A stretch of 64,000 nt of DNA from Mesorhizobium sp. 65-26 (GCA_001899205.1 MKVL01000010.1:755546-819545), one strand, 5' to 3'; numbered from the stretch's first letter, positions 17,272 through 28,369 are shown. Notes: generated from the sequence alone by a model not told the origin. Program-made: numbers and translations.

Positions 17272-18150
17272 TCAGGCCGCGAAGCGCGTGAGCAGCCAGC
17301 GGCGGAACTCTCGCTCGGCGTCGGTCAACCGACGCCCGGTCGGACGGGTCAGGAAATGTCCCGAGGTGCTGGTCAGTTCGAAGCCGGAAAGCGGCAGCAG
17401 CGTTTTGTCGGCGAGAGCCGCGTCGATAAGCGGCCGTGATCCCAGAAGGATGCCGGCGCCGGCCTTCGCGGCCTCCAGGGCGGCGACGAAACTGTCGAAG
17501 CGGTGCGCGCGGGCGGTGTGGCCGGCAAGGCCGGCGGCGGCGAACCATTCCGCCCACATCTCACGCGCGCCGGCAACGAGCAGCAGCGGGCGCGACGTCC
17601 AGTCCGGATCGACGGCCAATGCCGGGCTGGCGACCGGCAGCAGTCGCTCCACCGTCAGCCGATCGGCCTCGCGGCCGGAGAAGGCGCCGTTTCCGAAACG
17701 TATGTCGAGCACGCTTCCCGGCTCGTCATAGTCGGCGGGGCGATGGATGGTCACCACATCGAGGCGCAGGTGCGGAAAGTTGACCGCCAGGGCGGGCAAT
17801 GCCGGCACCAGCATCAGCAGGGCGAAGGAGATCGGCACCCTCAGCGTGACGGTCTGCACAGCGCGCGGCTCGAACAGCTCGCGGGTGCTGTTGCCGATGG
17901 TGGCGAAGGCCGACTGGATGTGAGGGAGGTAGGCGGCGCCTTCCGGCGACAAGGCGACTCCCCTTGCGAGGCGCGCGAAGAGGCGGACCTTGAGCCGTTC
18001 CTCCAGGAGGCGGATGTGCTGGCTGACGGCGGCTTGCGTGAGGCCGAGCTCGGTTGCCGCCGCGGTGAAGTTGGACAGCCTCGCGGCGGCCTCGAAACTG
18101 CGCAGCCAGTCGAGCGGAGGCAGGATGCCGGCGCTCCCTTTAGTCATCAT
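17272..18150 (-). CDS. LysR-family transcriptional regulator, divergent from the tmpA-like gene
   Basis: A 292-residue regulator of GcvA-like type: N-terminal winged helix LDWLRSFEAAARLSNFTAAA and LGLTQAAVSQHIRLLEERLK, then a substrate-binding fold from about residue 95. It is transcribed away from the oxygenase pair across a 111-bp interval that holds an ATAA-N6-TTAT repeat, the usual layout when a LysR protein activates the neighbouring operon. The inducer would then be the phosphonate or a breakdown product. Start chosen at the first of two adjacent ATGs. Confidence 0.9.
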   Translation of the reverse strand: MMTKGSAGILPPLDWLRSFEAAARLSNFTAAATELGLTQAAVSQHIRLLEERLKVRLFARLARGVALSPEGAAYLPHIQSAFATIGNSTRELFEPRAVQTVTLRVPISFALLMLVPALPALAVNFPHLRLDVVTIHRPADYDEPGSVLDIRFGNGAFSGREADRLTVERLLPVASPALAVDPDWTSRPLLLVAGAREMWAEWFAAAGLAGHTARAHRFDSFVAALEAAKAGAGILLGSRPLIDAALADKTLLPLSGFELTSTSGHFLTRPTGRRLTDAEREFRRWLLTRFAA

Positions 18151-18177
18151 GATTTTGTGGCCTTAGGCGCAAAAATG

Positions 18178-20012
<1,835 letters not shown>

Positions 20013-20279
20013 CGGATACGAGGACGGGATCTTCGCGCGAGATCGAGGCGCACCGCGGCTGCTTAGCGCGTCTCAACGGACGCGGGGTGGTCGTTGGCCC
20101 TAGGAGCAAACGCGAAATCGCGGACGCGCCGGCGATGCCGGAGCGTTCGCGCAAACGTGATTCGATGCGCCGCATTGCGGCCATCGAACCTTTCGACAGT
20201 GCGGGCGTAAACCGGTGCCACCAGAGAAGGGCATGGCGGCTGCCGGGAGTTTCTGGATGCAGAGATTCTGGAGCACGTC

Positions 20280-21503
20280 ATGCACAACACCTTACATCGT
20301 TCCGTTGCCCGTCGAGGGCGTATTGCCATGCTGGCGCTGGTCGTGGCGCTTGGCGGGAGCGTCGGCAGTCCGCTGGCGCTTCCTGGGTATCAGGCGGCCC
20401 ACGCCGCCGAGATTTCCATCGTCGTTCACGAGAGGCTTGGCCGCTACGGGGCCTGGCGAACATCACAGCGTTTCGGCGAAGTCTGGGTGCCCACCGTTCG
20501 CGCGCAATGGCGGCCCTATACAGAGGGGCGCTGGGTCTGGACCGACGAGGGCTGGTACTGGGAGTCGGCCGAGCCGTTCGGCGACGTCGTCTATCACTAT
20601 GGCCGTTGGGCGTATGACCCCGACTATGGCTGGGTGTGGGTGTCCGGCGATGTCTGGGCGCCGGCCTGGGTGGTGTGGCGCGAGGGCGGCGACGATGTCG
20701 GCTGGGCGCCGGCACCGCCAGAGGTGGTTGATGTCACTTTCGAGGATGCGTGGTGGAGTTTCGTACCGGTCGCGGCAATCGGCGCCGTCGACCTGGTACG
20801 GGTGATCCGCCCGGTCGAGGAGAACGTCACCATCGTGCGCAACACCACGATCATCAACAACAACACGGTGGTGGTCAACAACAACGGGCCACGGGTGCGG
20901 ATGGGCAACCAGCTTGTCGCGATCAATGCCGGGCCGCGGCTGGACCGTTTCCCGAAGCCAGTGCTTGCCCAGATCAAGGCTGGCAAGCTGTCGCCACCGA
21001 ACAAGGGTGAGTTCGCGGCAGGGCGGCTCGACCTGTCCAAAGGCCCGGCGATCAAGAAACTGGCCGGCAATGGAGTGTCGCCGGCTGGTGCCAATGCCAA
21101 TCCGAACGCCAGCGGCAATGCAAATGCCAATGCGAGCGCCGGCGCGGGCCAGCAGAACCACGACCGCAAGAAGCTTCCTGGAAAGATGGCATCCTCGCCC
21201 GGAGTTGCGGCGGCGGGTACACAGGCCGGTGGGCTGAACCCGGGCACGCAACCGCAAAACCTCAAGCGCCACACCGTCAAGCCGGGCGAGAACGGTGCCA
21301 CGCAGCAGATAATGCAGCAGCAGGCGTCCGGCCCCAGGAAGCCGCATCAGCAGATGCAGGTCGCGCACACGCAGCAGCACCGGCCGCCGCAGGAACAGCA
21401 TACTCAGCTGCATCGCCAGGAACTGCATCGGCCACCGATGCAGATGCAGGTGAAGAAGCCGGCCAAGTGCGATCCCCGCGTCGAGCGCTGCAAGCAGGGC
21501 TGA
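20280..21503 (+). CDS. DUF6600-type exported Trp-rich protein with Asn/Gln/His-rich tail
   Basis: A 407-residue protein with an N-terminal signal segment (about residues 14-42, ending AAHA before AEIS). The middle is tryptophan- and tyrosine-rich with YGxW-type repeats (YGAWRTS, GRWVWTDEGWYWES, YGRWAYDPDYGWVWVSGDVW), as in DUF6600 proteins. The C-terminal third is low complexity: NANPNASGNANANASAGAGQ, then Gln/His/Pro-rich, ending KCDPRVERCKQG with two cysteines. Function unknown; likely periplasmic or surface. It stands alone, 267 bp after the tmpB-like gene, in a gap where I see no gene. Confidence 0.8.
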   Translation: MHNTLHRSVARRGRIAMLALVVALGGSVGSPLALPGYQAAHAAEISIVVHERLGRYGAWRTSQRFGEVWVPTVRAQWRPYTEGRWVWTDEGWYWESAEPFGDVVYHYGRWAYDPDYGWVWVSGDVWAPAWVVWREGGDDVGWAPAPPEVVDVTFEDAWWSFVPVAAIGAVDLVRVIRPVEENVTIVRNTTIINNNTVVVNNNGPRVRMGNQLVAINAGPRLDRFPKPVLAQIKAGKLSPPNKGEFAAGRLDLSKGPAIKKLAGNGVSPAGANANPNASGNANANASAGAGQQNHDRKKLPGKMASSPGVAAAGTQAGGLNPGTQPQNLKRHTVKPGENGATQQIMQQQASGPRKPHQQMQVAHTQQHRPPQEQHTQLHRQELHRPPMQMQVKKPAKCDPRVERCKQG

Positions 21504-21547
21504 TCTCAGGAAGGCCAGGACCATCGCCAGGCTTGTCGATCGAAAAG

Positions 21548-21575
21548 AAAAGGCGCGGGCTTGCCCGCGCCTTTT
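21548..21575. terminator. Bidirectional hairpin terminator between convergent genes
   Basis: AAAAGGCGCGGGC and GCCCGCGCCTTTT are exact complements around a TT centre, with a run of A on one side and T on the other, so it can end both the DUF6600 transcript and the monooxygenase transcript coming from the other strand. Confidence 0.88.
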
Positions 21576-21597
21576 CCGTTGATGCCGCCGTTACCTG

Positions 21598-23406
21598 CTA
21601 GCGCTTGTGGTGCACCTGCTGCAGGCCATAGACCGGCGTGGGGACGCCGACCTGCCGTGCCTTGAGCTGCAGCGACAGATATTGCGAATAGTGGCGCGAC
21701 TGGTGGAGGTTGCCGCCATGGAACCACAGGGCTTCCTGCTGGGTCGGCTTCCACATGTTGCGCTGCTCGCCCTCCCATGGACCGGGGTCCTTGGTGGTGT
21801 CGGAGCCGAGGCCCCAGACCTTGCCGACCTTGTCGGCCACCTCCTGGGAGATGAGGTCGGCCGCCCATCCGTTCATCGAGCCGTAGCCGGTGGCGTAGAT
21901 CACGAGATCGGCGGGCAGCTCGGTGCCGTCGACGAACTTCACGCCTGTCGGAGTGAGTTCCTGAACCGCCGCGCCCGGACCGCTCTTGAGCTTGATCGAA
22001 CCGTCGATGACCAGGTCGCATGCGCCGACGTCGATGTAGTAGCCGGAGCCGCGACGCAGGTATTTCATGAATAGGCCCGAGCCGTCATCGCCCCAGTCGA
22101 GGAGGAAGCCGGCCTTCTCCAGATCCTCATAGAACTTGGCATCCCGCTCCTTCATCTTCTCGTAAAGCGGGATCTGGAACTCGTGCATGATGCGGTAGGG
22201 CAGGGACGCGAAGATCAGGTCGGCCTTGCGCGTCGTCATGCCGTTCTCTACCGCCTGCTCGGAGTAGAGCGAACCAAGGCCGATATCCATCAGCGTGTCG
22301 GACTTGACGATGTGGGTGGAGGAGCGCTGCACCATCGTCACGTCGGCGCCGCCTTCCCACAATGCCGCGCAGATGTCGTGGGCAGAGTTGTTGGAGCCGA
22401 TGACGACGACCTTCTTGCCGCGATATCTGTCCGGGCCTGGATGGTTTGAGGAATGCTGCTGCTCGCCGGTGAAGATGTCCTGGCCCTTGTATGTCGGCCA
22501 GTTCGCCTTGCCCGACATGCCTGTGGCCAGCACGAGCTGTTTGGGCTTGAGCACGATCTCCTTGCCGTCGCGCTCGACGACGATGGTCCATTCCTTGGTC
22601 TTCTCGTCGTATTTGGCCGACTTGGCCGTGGTGGAGGACCAGTAGTTCAGTTCCATCACCCTGGTGTACATTTCAAGCCAGTCGCCGATCTTGTCCTTGG
22701 GCGCGAAGACCGGCCAGTTCTTCGGGAAGTCGATATAGGGCAGGTGATCGTACCAGACGGGGTCGTGCAGGCAGAGCGACTTGTAGCGCTTGCGCCAGGA
22801 ATCGCCCGGACGCTCGTTCCTCTCGATGATGATGGTCGGCACGCCGAGCTGCTTCAGCCGCGCGCCCAGCGCGATGCCGCCCTGGCCGCCGCCGATGATG
22901 ACGGCATAGGGCTGCCTGCTGTGTCCTAGCTCGGCGATCTCGTCGTCGCGCTCCTCGCGCCACGTCTTGCGGTCCTTGCCGTGGCCGTGCTTGGCGCCGA
23001 GTGGGCGGGTGAAGCCGGCTTTTTCCTCATGTCCCTTCAGCTCGGCGATGGTGGTCAGGAGCGTCCAGATCAGGTCGCCCTTGAAGCGCACCAGTCCGTA
23101 GCCGCGCGCCACCTCGGTCTCGAAGGTGATCCAGGCGGTGACGATGCCGCCGTCCTCGCTCGCTTCCTCGCCCTTGGCCACGGCCCAGCCGGTCGGCTTG
23201 GTGGCGGCCAGCGTGGCCTTCAGCATGTCGCGCACCTGGTCGCGGCCCTCCATCGTCTTCAGGTTCCAGGTGAAGGTGACGAGGTCGCGCCAGTAGCAGT
23301 CTTCCTGGAAACAGTTGGCGGCCGCATCGACATCGCCGCCTTCCAGCGCCTTGCCGAACTTGTCGAGCAGGGCCTGCGCCTTGGTGGTGGGTGTTCTCTC
23401 GAGCAT
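21598..23406 (-). CDS. Flavin-containing monooxygenase with N-terminal NTF2-like domain
   Basis: A 602-residue fusion. Residues 1-130 resemble an NTF2/SnoaL-like domain; the rest is a class B flavin monooxygenase with the FAD Rossmann motif IIGGGQGG (170-177), an FMO-type motif FTGEQQHSSNHPG and a second, NADPH-binding Rossmann VVVIGSNNSAHD. ATG-type motif YATGYG is near the end. Substrate unknown; Baeyer-Villiger or N-oxidation are possible. GGAGGAG precedes the start. A perfect sigma-54 promoter lies upstream, and the sigma-54 activator is the next gene on the same strand, so expression is probably switched on by a specific effector. Confidence 0.9.
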   Translation of the reverse strand: MLERTPTTKAQALLDKFGKALEGGDVDAAANCFQEDCYWRDLVTFTWNLKTMEGRDQVRDMLKATLAATKPTGWAVAKGEEASEDGGIVTAWITFETEVARGYGLVRFKGDLIWTLLTTIAELKGHEEKAGFTRPLGAKHGHGKDRKTWREERDDEIAELGHSRQPYAVIIGGGQGGIALGARLKQLGVPTIIIERNERPGDSWRKRYKSLCLHDPVWYDHLPYIDFPKNWPVFAPKDKIGDWLEMYTRVMELNYWSSTTAKSAKYDEKTKEWTIVVERDGKEIVLKPKQLVLATGMSGKANWPTYKGQDIFTGEQQHSSNHPGPDRYRGKKVVVIGSNNSAHDICAALWEGGADVTMVQRSSTHIVKSDTLMDIGLGSLYSEQAVENGMTTRKADLIFASLPYRIMHEFQIPLYEKMKERDAKFYEDLEKAGFLLDWGDDGSGLFMKYLRRGSGYYIDVGACDLVIDGSIKLKSGPGAAVQELTPTGVKFVDGTELPADLVIYATGYGSMNGWAADLISQEVADKVGKVWGLGSDTTKDPGPWEGEQRNMWKPTQQEALWFHGGNLHQSRHYSQYLSLQLKARQVGVPTPVYGLQQVHHKR

Positions 23407-23442
23407 TTGTTCTCCTCCGCTTGCTAGAGTCGGGGAAGTGGC

Positions 23443-23458
23443 AGCAAATGGCGTGCCA
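23443..23458 (-). promoter_or_regulatory. Sigma-54 (-24/-12) promoter for the monooxygenase gene
   Basis: On the minus strand the sequence reads TGGCACGCCATTTGCT, an exact match to TGGCAC-N5-TTGCW with the invariant GG and GC ten bases apart. Transcription would start about 12 nt downstream, leaving a short leader with a GGAGGAG ribosome site before the monooxygenase ATG. The adjacent activator keeps its GAFTGA loop, needed for sigma-54 contact. A direct repeat TGTTGC (23527-23532 and 23540-23545) about 70-100 bp upstream is a possible activator site. Confidence 0.88.
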
Positions 23459-23654
23459 ATCGTGACGCAGGAACAGAAACCACAATGGAATCAAAGCTCT
23501 GAGATGATCCTCTCGGCGCCATACCCTGTTGCGTCCTGGTGTTGCATGCCACGGCGCGCCACAGCCGCCGCCACACTGGAGATGACACTTCGCGGGACTG
23601 CCATCTCCTTCGAAGACTTGCTTGCGAGCCGTGTCCCGAACGGCCCGCTATGCC

Positions 23655-25577
23655 CTAGTTCGGCGTCTCCAGCTGGAGCCGCTTCATCCGGCGATGTACC
23701 GTCGTGCGGTCGACGCCCAGTCGTCGCGCCACCTCGGAGATATTCCAGCCAGCTTCCGCGAGGGCATCCCGCAGCGCCATGCGTTCTTTCTCGGGAGAGG
23801 GAGGACGCCGCGTTGCCGAGACGACCGCAGGCGGCGCCAATGACGCCGTCACCGGCTCGCCGAAATCTGGCAGGTCGGCTGGCTGGATGGTGTCGTCGTC
23901 GCAAAGCGCCAGCGCCAGGTCGATGGCGTTGACGAGCTCGCGAATGTTGCCGGGCCAGCGGTGGCGGATCAGCGCCAGCCGCGCCGCCGGCGAGAGTTTC
24001 ACAGGCCGGCCCGCAAGGCGCGCGCGCTGGCTCACCAGCCGGTCCAGCAGCCATTCGAAATCGGTGCGCTCCCGAAGTGTCGGCAAGGTCAGCGCGGCCG
24101 CGTTCAGCCGATAGAACAGGTCTTCGCGGAAACGGCCTTCGGCGACCAGCCGCCGCAGATCGTGATGCGAGGCGGAGACAATCTTGATGTCCACGGATCG
24201 GGGCTCGGTGCCGCCAACCGGGATCAGCTCGCGCTCGGCGATCACGCGTAGCAGCCGCGACTGCAGCGGGTAGGGCATGTCGCCAATCTCGTCGAGGAAC
24301 AGCGTGCCGCCGTCGGCGTTCTCGATCAGCCCCTTGCGTCCCTTGGCGGCGGCTCCGGTGAAGGCGCCGGCGACGTGGCCGAACAGTTCGCTTTCGATAA
24401 GGTGCTCGGGGATAGCGGCGCAATTGATGGCCACGAACGGGCCTTTTCGCCTCGAACTGTCGTGGATCGCCCGGGCGAGGTGCTCCTTGCCGGTGCCGGT
24501 CTCGCCATGGATCAGGATCGGAATGGTCGTGGGCGCGAGCCTTGCGGCCCGCAGTTGCAGCGCGGCCATGCCCGGGTCGCCGGCGGAAAGCTCGGCTAGC
24601 GGCTTCGATATTGTCTCGACGGGCACACGGCGCCCGGTGAGCGGCTGCGGTTCTATGGCGTGGGCGAACAGGGCGCTGCCATTGCGCCCGAACACCAGCC
24701 TCTCCTCGGTCGGGCGGCCGCGCGTCAGATTGGGGAGATCGTCGACGCCGATCTCCAGATAGCGCGAGATGGGTTGTCCAATCGGCGGGGAGCGCTTCCA
24801 GTCGACGCCGCCGGCCTGCGCCAGCAACAGCGCCCCGCCGCGCGTCGTGCCCAGGATGCGGCCCGAGGCGTCGAGCGCGATGGCCGCCTCGGGGTCGACA
24901 TCGAGGAACTCCGGCGAACGCGAAAAGCGCAACACCCATTCGGAATGCATCTGCGCCATCAGGTTGGCGAGTTCGATGCGCCGCGCGGACGCCGTCACCA
25001 GGTGCATCGCGAGGTTCTGGCTGACCTTCGGTTGAGGCGAGCGCAACAGCGAGATGTCCAATACCGCCGTCAGTTCGCCCCTGGTGTCGAAGATCGGCGC
25101 CGCCGTGCAGGACAACGGCGTGTGGGTCGTGTCGAAATGGTCCGTCTGGTGGATGGTCATCGCCTCGCCGGTGACGATGCAGGAACCGACGCCGCAGGTG
25201 CCGGTTCGGCTTTCCGACCATTCGGAACCGAGATAGAGGCCAGCCTTGCGCAACTGGTCCATGAACAGGGGATCGCCAAGGAAGTCGACGGTGACGCCCT
25301 TGGCGTCGGCCAGCAGCAGAACGTAGTTCTGGCCCGCGACCTGCTTGAACAGGGTTTCGAGGCCGCTGCGGGCAATGGCGATCAGTCTTTCCGACTGCTC
25401 GCGGTGTTCGCGCAACTGGGTGTCTGGGACGATATAGGCCTCCGTCGGCCGCGCCGGGTCCAACCGGTGCGTGTCGATGCAGCGCAGCCAGGACTGCACC
25501 ACGACATCATCGCGCGCCGAGCGCGCGCCGGACAGCACCTGCTCGATCTCGCGTATATGCTCCCTTTCGCCAGCCAT
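23655..25577 (-). CDS. Sigma-54-dependent enhancer-binding activator, AcoR-like
   Basis: A 640-residue activator: N-terminal GAF-type sensor (about 60-210, with TGTCGVGSCIVTGEAM as in AcoR proteins), AAA+ domain (about 315-550) with Walker A GETGTGKE, the sigma-54 contact loop GAFTGA, Walker B GGTLFLDEIGD and the arginine region GRFREDLFYRL, and a Fis-type helix-turn-helix at the end (GWNISEVARRLGVDRTTVHR). It starts after AGGAGG. The likely target is the monooxygenase gene downstream, which has a -24/-12 promoter. AcoR relatives respond to small ketones or alcohols, which is only a guess here. Confidence 0.92.
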   Translation of the reverse strand: MAGEREHIREIEQVLSGARSARDDVVVQSWLRCIDTHRLDPARPTEAYIVPDTQLREHREQSERLIAIARSGLETLFKQVAGQNYVLLLADAKGVTVDFLGDPLFMDQLRKAGLYLGSEWSESRTGTCGVGSCIVTGEAMTIHQTDHFDTTHTPLSCTAAPIFDTRGELTAVLDISLLRSPQPKVSQNLAMHLVTASARRIELANLMAQMHSEWVLRFSRSPEFLDVDPEAAIALDASGRILGTTRGGALLLAQAGGVDWKRSPPIGQPISRYLEIGVDDLPNLTRGRPTEERLVFGRNGSALFAHAIEPQPLTGRRVPVETISKPLAELSAGDPGMAALQLRAARLAPTTIPILIHGETGTGKEHLARAIHDSSRRKGPFVAINCAAIPEHLIESELFGHVAGAFTGAAAKGRKGLIENADGGTLFLDEIGDMPYPLQSRLLRVIAERELIPVGGTEPRSVDIKIVSASHHDLRRLVAEGRFREDLFYRLNAAALTLPTLRERTDFEWLLDRLVSQRARLAGRPVKLSPAARLALIRHRWPGNIRELVNAIDLALALCDDDTIQPADLPDFGEPVTASLAPPAVVSATRRPPSPEKERMALRDALAEAGWNISEVARRLGVDRTTVHRRMKRLQLETPN

Positions 25578-25741
25578 GCGTCCTCCTCGCAGCCAACGTC
25601 ATGCCGTCTTCCCGGCGCTGGGCGCTTTTGGACGACGCCTGTTGGCCGCATAGTGGTGCCTCCGCCGCATGCGCTCAACTGTACTATGGTAGCGCGCGGG
25701 GCCGCGTCTTCACAGGCGGGTGATTTCGGGCCGAACCCCCA

Positions 25742-25770
25742 TTGACGAGCTTGCATGTTCGCCCTTATTG
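25742..25770 (+). promoter_or_regulatory. Predicted promoter of the ilv leader
   Basis: TTGACG, a 17-nt spacer and TTATTG form a housekeeping-type promoter. Transcription would begin near 25776-25779, at or almost at the leader-peptide ATG, so the leader message would have almost no 5 prime untranslated region. Confidence 0.6.
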
Positions 25771-25779
25771 TCCGCCCCC

Positions 25780-25830
25780 ATGAAAACGGCACTCATTCTC
25801 GTAGGAAAGCGCGTGGGCAAGGCGGTGTAA
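25780..25830 (+). CDS. ilv leader peptide (16 residues)
   Basis: A 16-residue reading frame, MKTALILVGKRVGKAV, ending in TAA. It carries a Leu-Ile-Leu-Val cluster at residues 5-8 and two more valines, the products of the downstream pathway. The stop lies inside a small hairpin (GGCGGT-GTA-ACCGCC, 25821-25835) and a terminator follows 34 nt later, before ilvB. This is the layout of ribosome-mediated attenuation: stalling at starved codons should prevent the terminator. Leader peptides before ilvB operons are known in proteobacteria; this copy is read directly from sequence. Confidence 0.82.
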   Translation: MKTALILVGKRVGKAV

Positions 25831-25863
25831 CCGCCGGGCGAAAACCTCCCATGCGCATCACAC

Positions 25864-25887
25864 AGGCTCCCTCGGGGGCCTTTTTTA
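25864..25887 (+). terminator. Attenuator terminator upstream of ilvB
   Basis: AGGCTCC and GGGGCCT pair (one T-G wobble) around a CTCG loop and are followed by seven bases of mostly T (TTTTTAT after the stem). It lies between the leader peptide and ilvB, so it must be read through for expression. I could not identify one clear antiterminator partner by eye. Confidence 0.82.
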
Positions 25888-25949
25888 TTGCCCGAAATCG
25901 AACTAAACGACCAGCAAACGCCCCAAGGCGAACAAACGGGACCAGACCG

Positions 25950-27731
25950 ATGAGCAGTGGACAGAACGAGCGGCGCGAAATGACGGGCGCCGAAATGGTG
26001 GTGCAGGCGCTGAAGGACAATGGCGTCAAGCACATATTCGGCTATCCGGGCGGCGCGGTCCTTCCGATCTACGACGAGATCTTCCAGCAGGACGAGGTGG
26101 AACACATTCTGGTGCGCCACGAACAGGGCGCGGGTCACGCCGCCGAAGGCTATGCCCGCTCGACCGGCAAGGCCGGCGTGATGCTGGTGACGTCCGGCCC
26201 CGGCGCCACCAATGCGGTGACGCCGCTGCAGGACGCGCTGATGGACTCGATCCCGCTGGTCTGCCTCACCGGCCAGGTGCCGACCTCGCTGATCGGCTCC
26301 GACGCGTTCCAGGAATGCGACACCGTCGGCATCACGCGCCCCTGCACCAAGCACAACTGGCTGGTCAAGGACGTCAACGAACTGGCGGCGACCATCCATG
26401 AAGCCTTCCATGTCGCCACCACCGGCCGGCCTGGCCCAGTTGTCGTCGACATCCCGAAGGACGTGCAGTTCGCCAGGGGCGTCTATGTGCCGCCGCAGAC
26501 CGCGCCGCGCACCAGCTACCAGCCCAAGGTCCAGGGCGACCTGGAGAAGGTGAAGGCGGCGGTCGAACTGATGGCCGGCGCCAGGAAGCCGATCATCTAT
26601 ACCGGCGGCGGCGTGATCAATTCGGGTCCAGAGGCCAGCCATCTGCTGCGTGAACTGGTCGACCTGACCGGCTTCCCCATCACCTCGACGCTGATGGGCC
26701 TCGGCGCCTATCCGGCCTCCGGCAAGAACTGGCTGGGCATGCTGGGCATGCACGGCACTTACGAAGCCAACATGGCCATGCACGATTGCGACGTGATGAT
26801 CTGCATCGGCGCCCGTTTCGACGACCGCATCACCGGCCGGCTCAACGCGTTCTCGCCGAACTCGAAGAAGATCCATATCGACATCGATCCGTCCTCGATC
26901 AACAAGAACGTCCGCGCCGACGTGCCGATCATCGGCGATGTCGGCCGCGTGCTGGAAGATCTGGTGCGGCTGTGGCGGGCGACCGCCAAGACCGACAAGA
27001 AGGCGCTCTATCCCTGGTGGGAGCAGATCGCCAAATGGCGCGCGCGCGATTCGCTGGCTTTCAAGCCGAACGCCGACGTGATCATGCCGCAATACGCCAT
27101 CCAGCGGCTCTATGCGCTGACCAAGGACATGGACACCTACATCACCACCGAGGTCGGCCAGCACCAGATGTGGGCGGCGCAGCACTACCACTTCGACAAG
27201 CCGAACCGCTGGATGACCTCGGGCGGCCTCGGCACGATGGGCTATGGGCTGCCGGCGGCACTCGGCGTGCAGATCGCGCATCCCAATTCCCTGGTCATAG
27301 ACATCGCCGGCGATGCTTCCGTGCAGATGACGATCCAGGAGATGAGCGCCGCCGTGCAGTACGAGGCGCCGATCAAGATCTTCATCCTCAACAACCAGTA
27401 CATGGGCATGGTGCGGCAATGGCAGCAGCTGCTGCACGGCAACCGCCTGTCGCATTCCTACACCGAGGCGATGCCCGATTTCGTCAAGCTGGCGGAAGCC
27501 TATGGCGGCCACGGCATACGCTGCGAGAAGCCGGGTGACCTCGACGACGCCATCAGGGAGATGATCTCGGTGAAGAAGCCGGTGATCTTCGACTGCCGCG
27601 TGGCGACGCTTGCCAACTGCTTCCCGATGATCCCGTCCGGCAAGGCGCATAACGAAATGCTCCTGCCCGACGAGGCGACGGACGAGGCCGTGGCCAACGC
27701 CATCGACGCCAAGGGCAGGGAACTCGTCTAG
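25950..27731 (+). CDS. ilvB: Acetolactate synthase large (catalytic) subunit
   Basis: A 593-residue thiamine-diphosphate enzyme making acetolactate or acetohydroxybutyrate, the first common step to valine, leucine and isoleucine. The N-terminal domain has FGYPGGAVLPIYDE and the catalytic Glu in VRHEQGAGHAAEGYA; the TPP motif is GDASVQMTIQEMSAAVQYEAP to LNNQYMGM. The start at MSSGQNERREM follows the attenuator leader. ilvH follows after 65 bp. Confidence 0.96.
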   Translation: MSSGQNERREMTGAEMVVQALKDNGVKHIFGYPGGAVLPIYDEIFQQDEVEHILVRHEQGAGHAAEGYARSTGKAGVMLVTSGPGATNAVTPLQDALMDSIPLVCLTGQVPTSLIGSDAFQECDTVGITRPCTKHNWLVKDVNELAATIHEAFHVATTGRPGPVVVDIPKDVQFARGVYVPPQTAPRTSYQPKVQGDLEKVKAAVELMAGARKPIIYTGGGVINSGPEASHLLRELVDLTGFPITSTLMGLGAYPASGKNWLGMLGMHGTYEANMAMHDCDVMICIGARFDDRITGRLNAFSPNSKKIHIDIDPSSINKNVRADVPIIGDVGRVLEDLVRLWRATAKTDKKALYPWWEQIAKWRARDSLAFKPNADVIMPQYAIQRLYALTKDMDTYITTEVGQHQMWAAQHYHFDKPNRWMTSGGLGTMGYGLPAALGVQIAHPNSLVIDIAGDASVQMTIQEMSAAVQYEAPIKIFILNNQYMGMVRQWQQLLHGNRLSHSYTEAMPDFVKLAEAYGGHGIRCEKPGDLDDAIREMISVKKPVIFDCRVATLANCFPMIPSGKAHNEMLLPDEATDEAVANAIDAKGRELV

Positions 27732-27796
27732 GCCCCGTCGGCTCTTCGCACATTGACCCGCACCGGCGACGGACCCACCAGACACAGGAAAAGACC

Positions 27797-28369
27797 ATGG
27801 CTCAGCACCTTCAACCCACCGGCTCCGCCTACTTCATCGCCAAGGAAACGGAAAAGCCCGAGATCCACACGCTCTCCGTGCTGGTCGACAACGAGCCGGG
27901 CGTGCTTGCCCGGGTCATCGGCCTGTTCTCGGGGCGCGGCTACAACATCGAGAGCCTGACGGTCTCGGAAACCGAGCACGAGAAACACCTGTCGCGCATT
28001 ACCATCGTCACGCGCGGCACGCCGCATGTGCTGGAGCAGATCAAGCACCAGCTCGAGCGCATCGTGCCGGTCCATCGCGTCGTCGACCTCACCGTGCGCT
28101 CGCATGAATTCGGCCAGGATCGGCCGCTGGAGCGGGAACTGGCGCTGGTCAAGGTGGCGGGCACCGGCGAGGCTCGTGTCGAGGCGCTCAGGCTGGCGGA
28201 TGCCTTCCGCGCCTCGGTCATCGACGCCAACACCGAGCACTTCATCTTCGAGATCACCGGCAAGGGTTCGAAGCTCGACCAGTTCATCGCCATCATGAAG
28301 CCGCTCGGGCTGGTCGAGATCTGCCGCACCGGCGTGGCGGCGATGAACCGCGGCCCGCAAGGGATGTAA
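27797..28369 (+). CDS. ilvH: Acetolactate synthase small (regulatory) subunit
   Basis: A 190-residue subunit with an N-terminal ACT domain (THTLSVLVDNEPGVLARV-like: HTLSVLVDNEPGVLARVIGL, about residues 25-95) that binds valine for feedback control, and a C-terminal domain that activates the large subunit (ELALVKVAG, then FIFEITGKGSKLDQFI). Also written ilvN. Same transcript as ilvB. Confidence 0.95.
   Translation: MAQHLQPTGSAYFIAKETEKPEIHTLSVLVDNEPGVLARVIGLFSGRGYNIESLTVSETEHEKHLSRITIVTRGTPHVLEQIKHQLERIVPVHRVVDLTVRSHEFGQDRPLERELALVKVAGTGEARVEALRLADAFRASVIDANTEHFIFEITGKGSKLDQFIAIMKPLGLVEICRTGVAAMNRGPQGM

Noticed and set aside
23491-25221. Long second minus-strand frame inside the sigma-54 activator gene
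   Set aside because: Different frame of the same gene; Arg/Pro-rich and lacks AAA+ motifs, which are all in the real frame.
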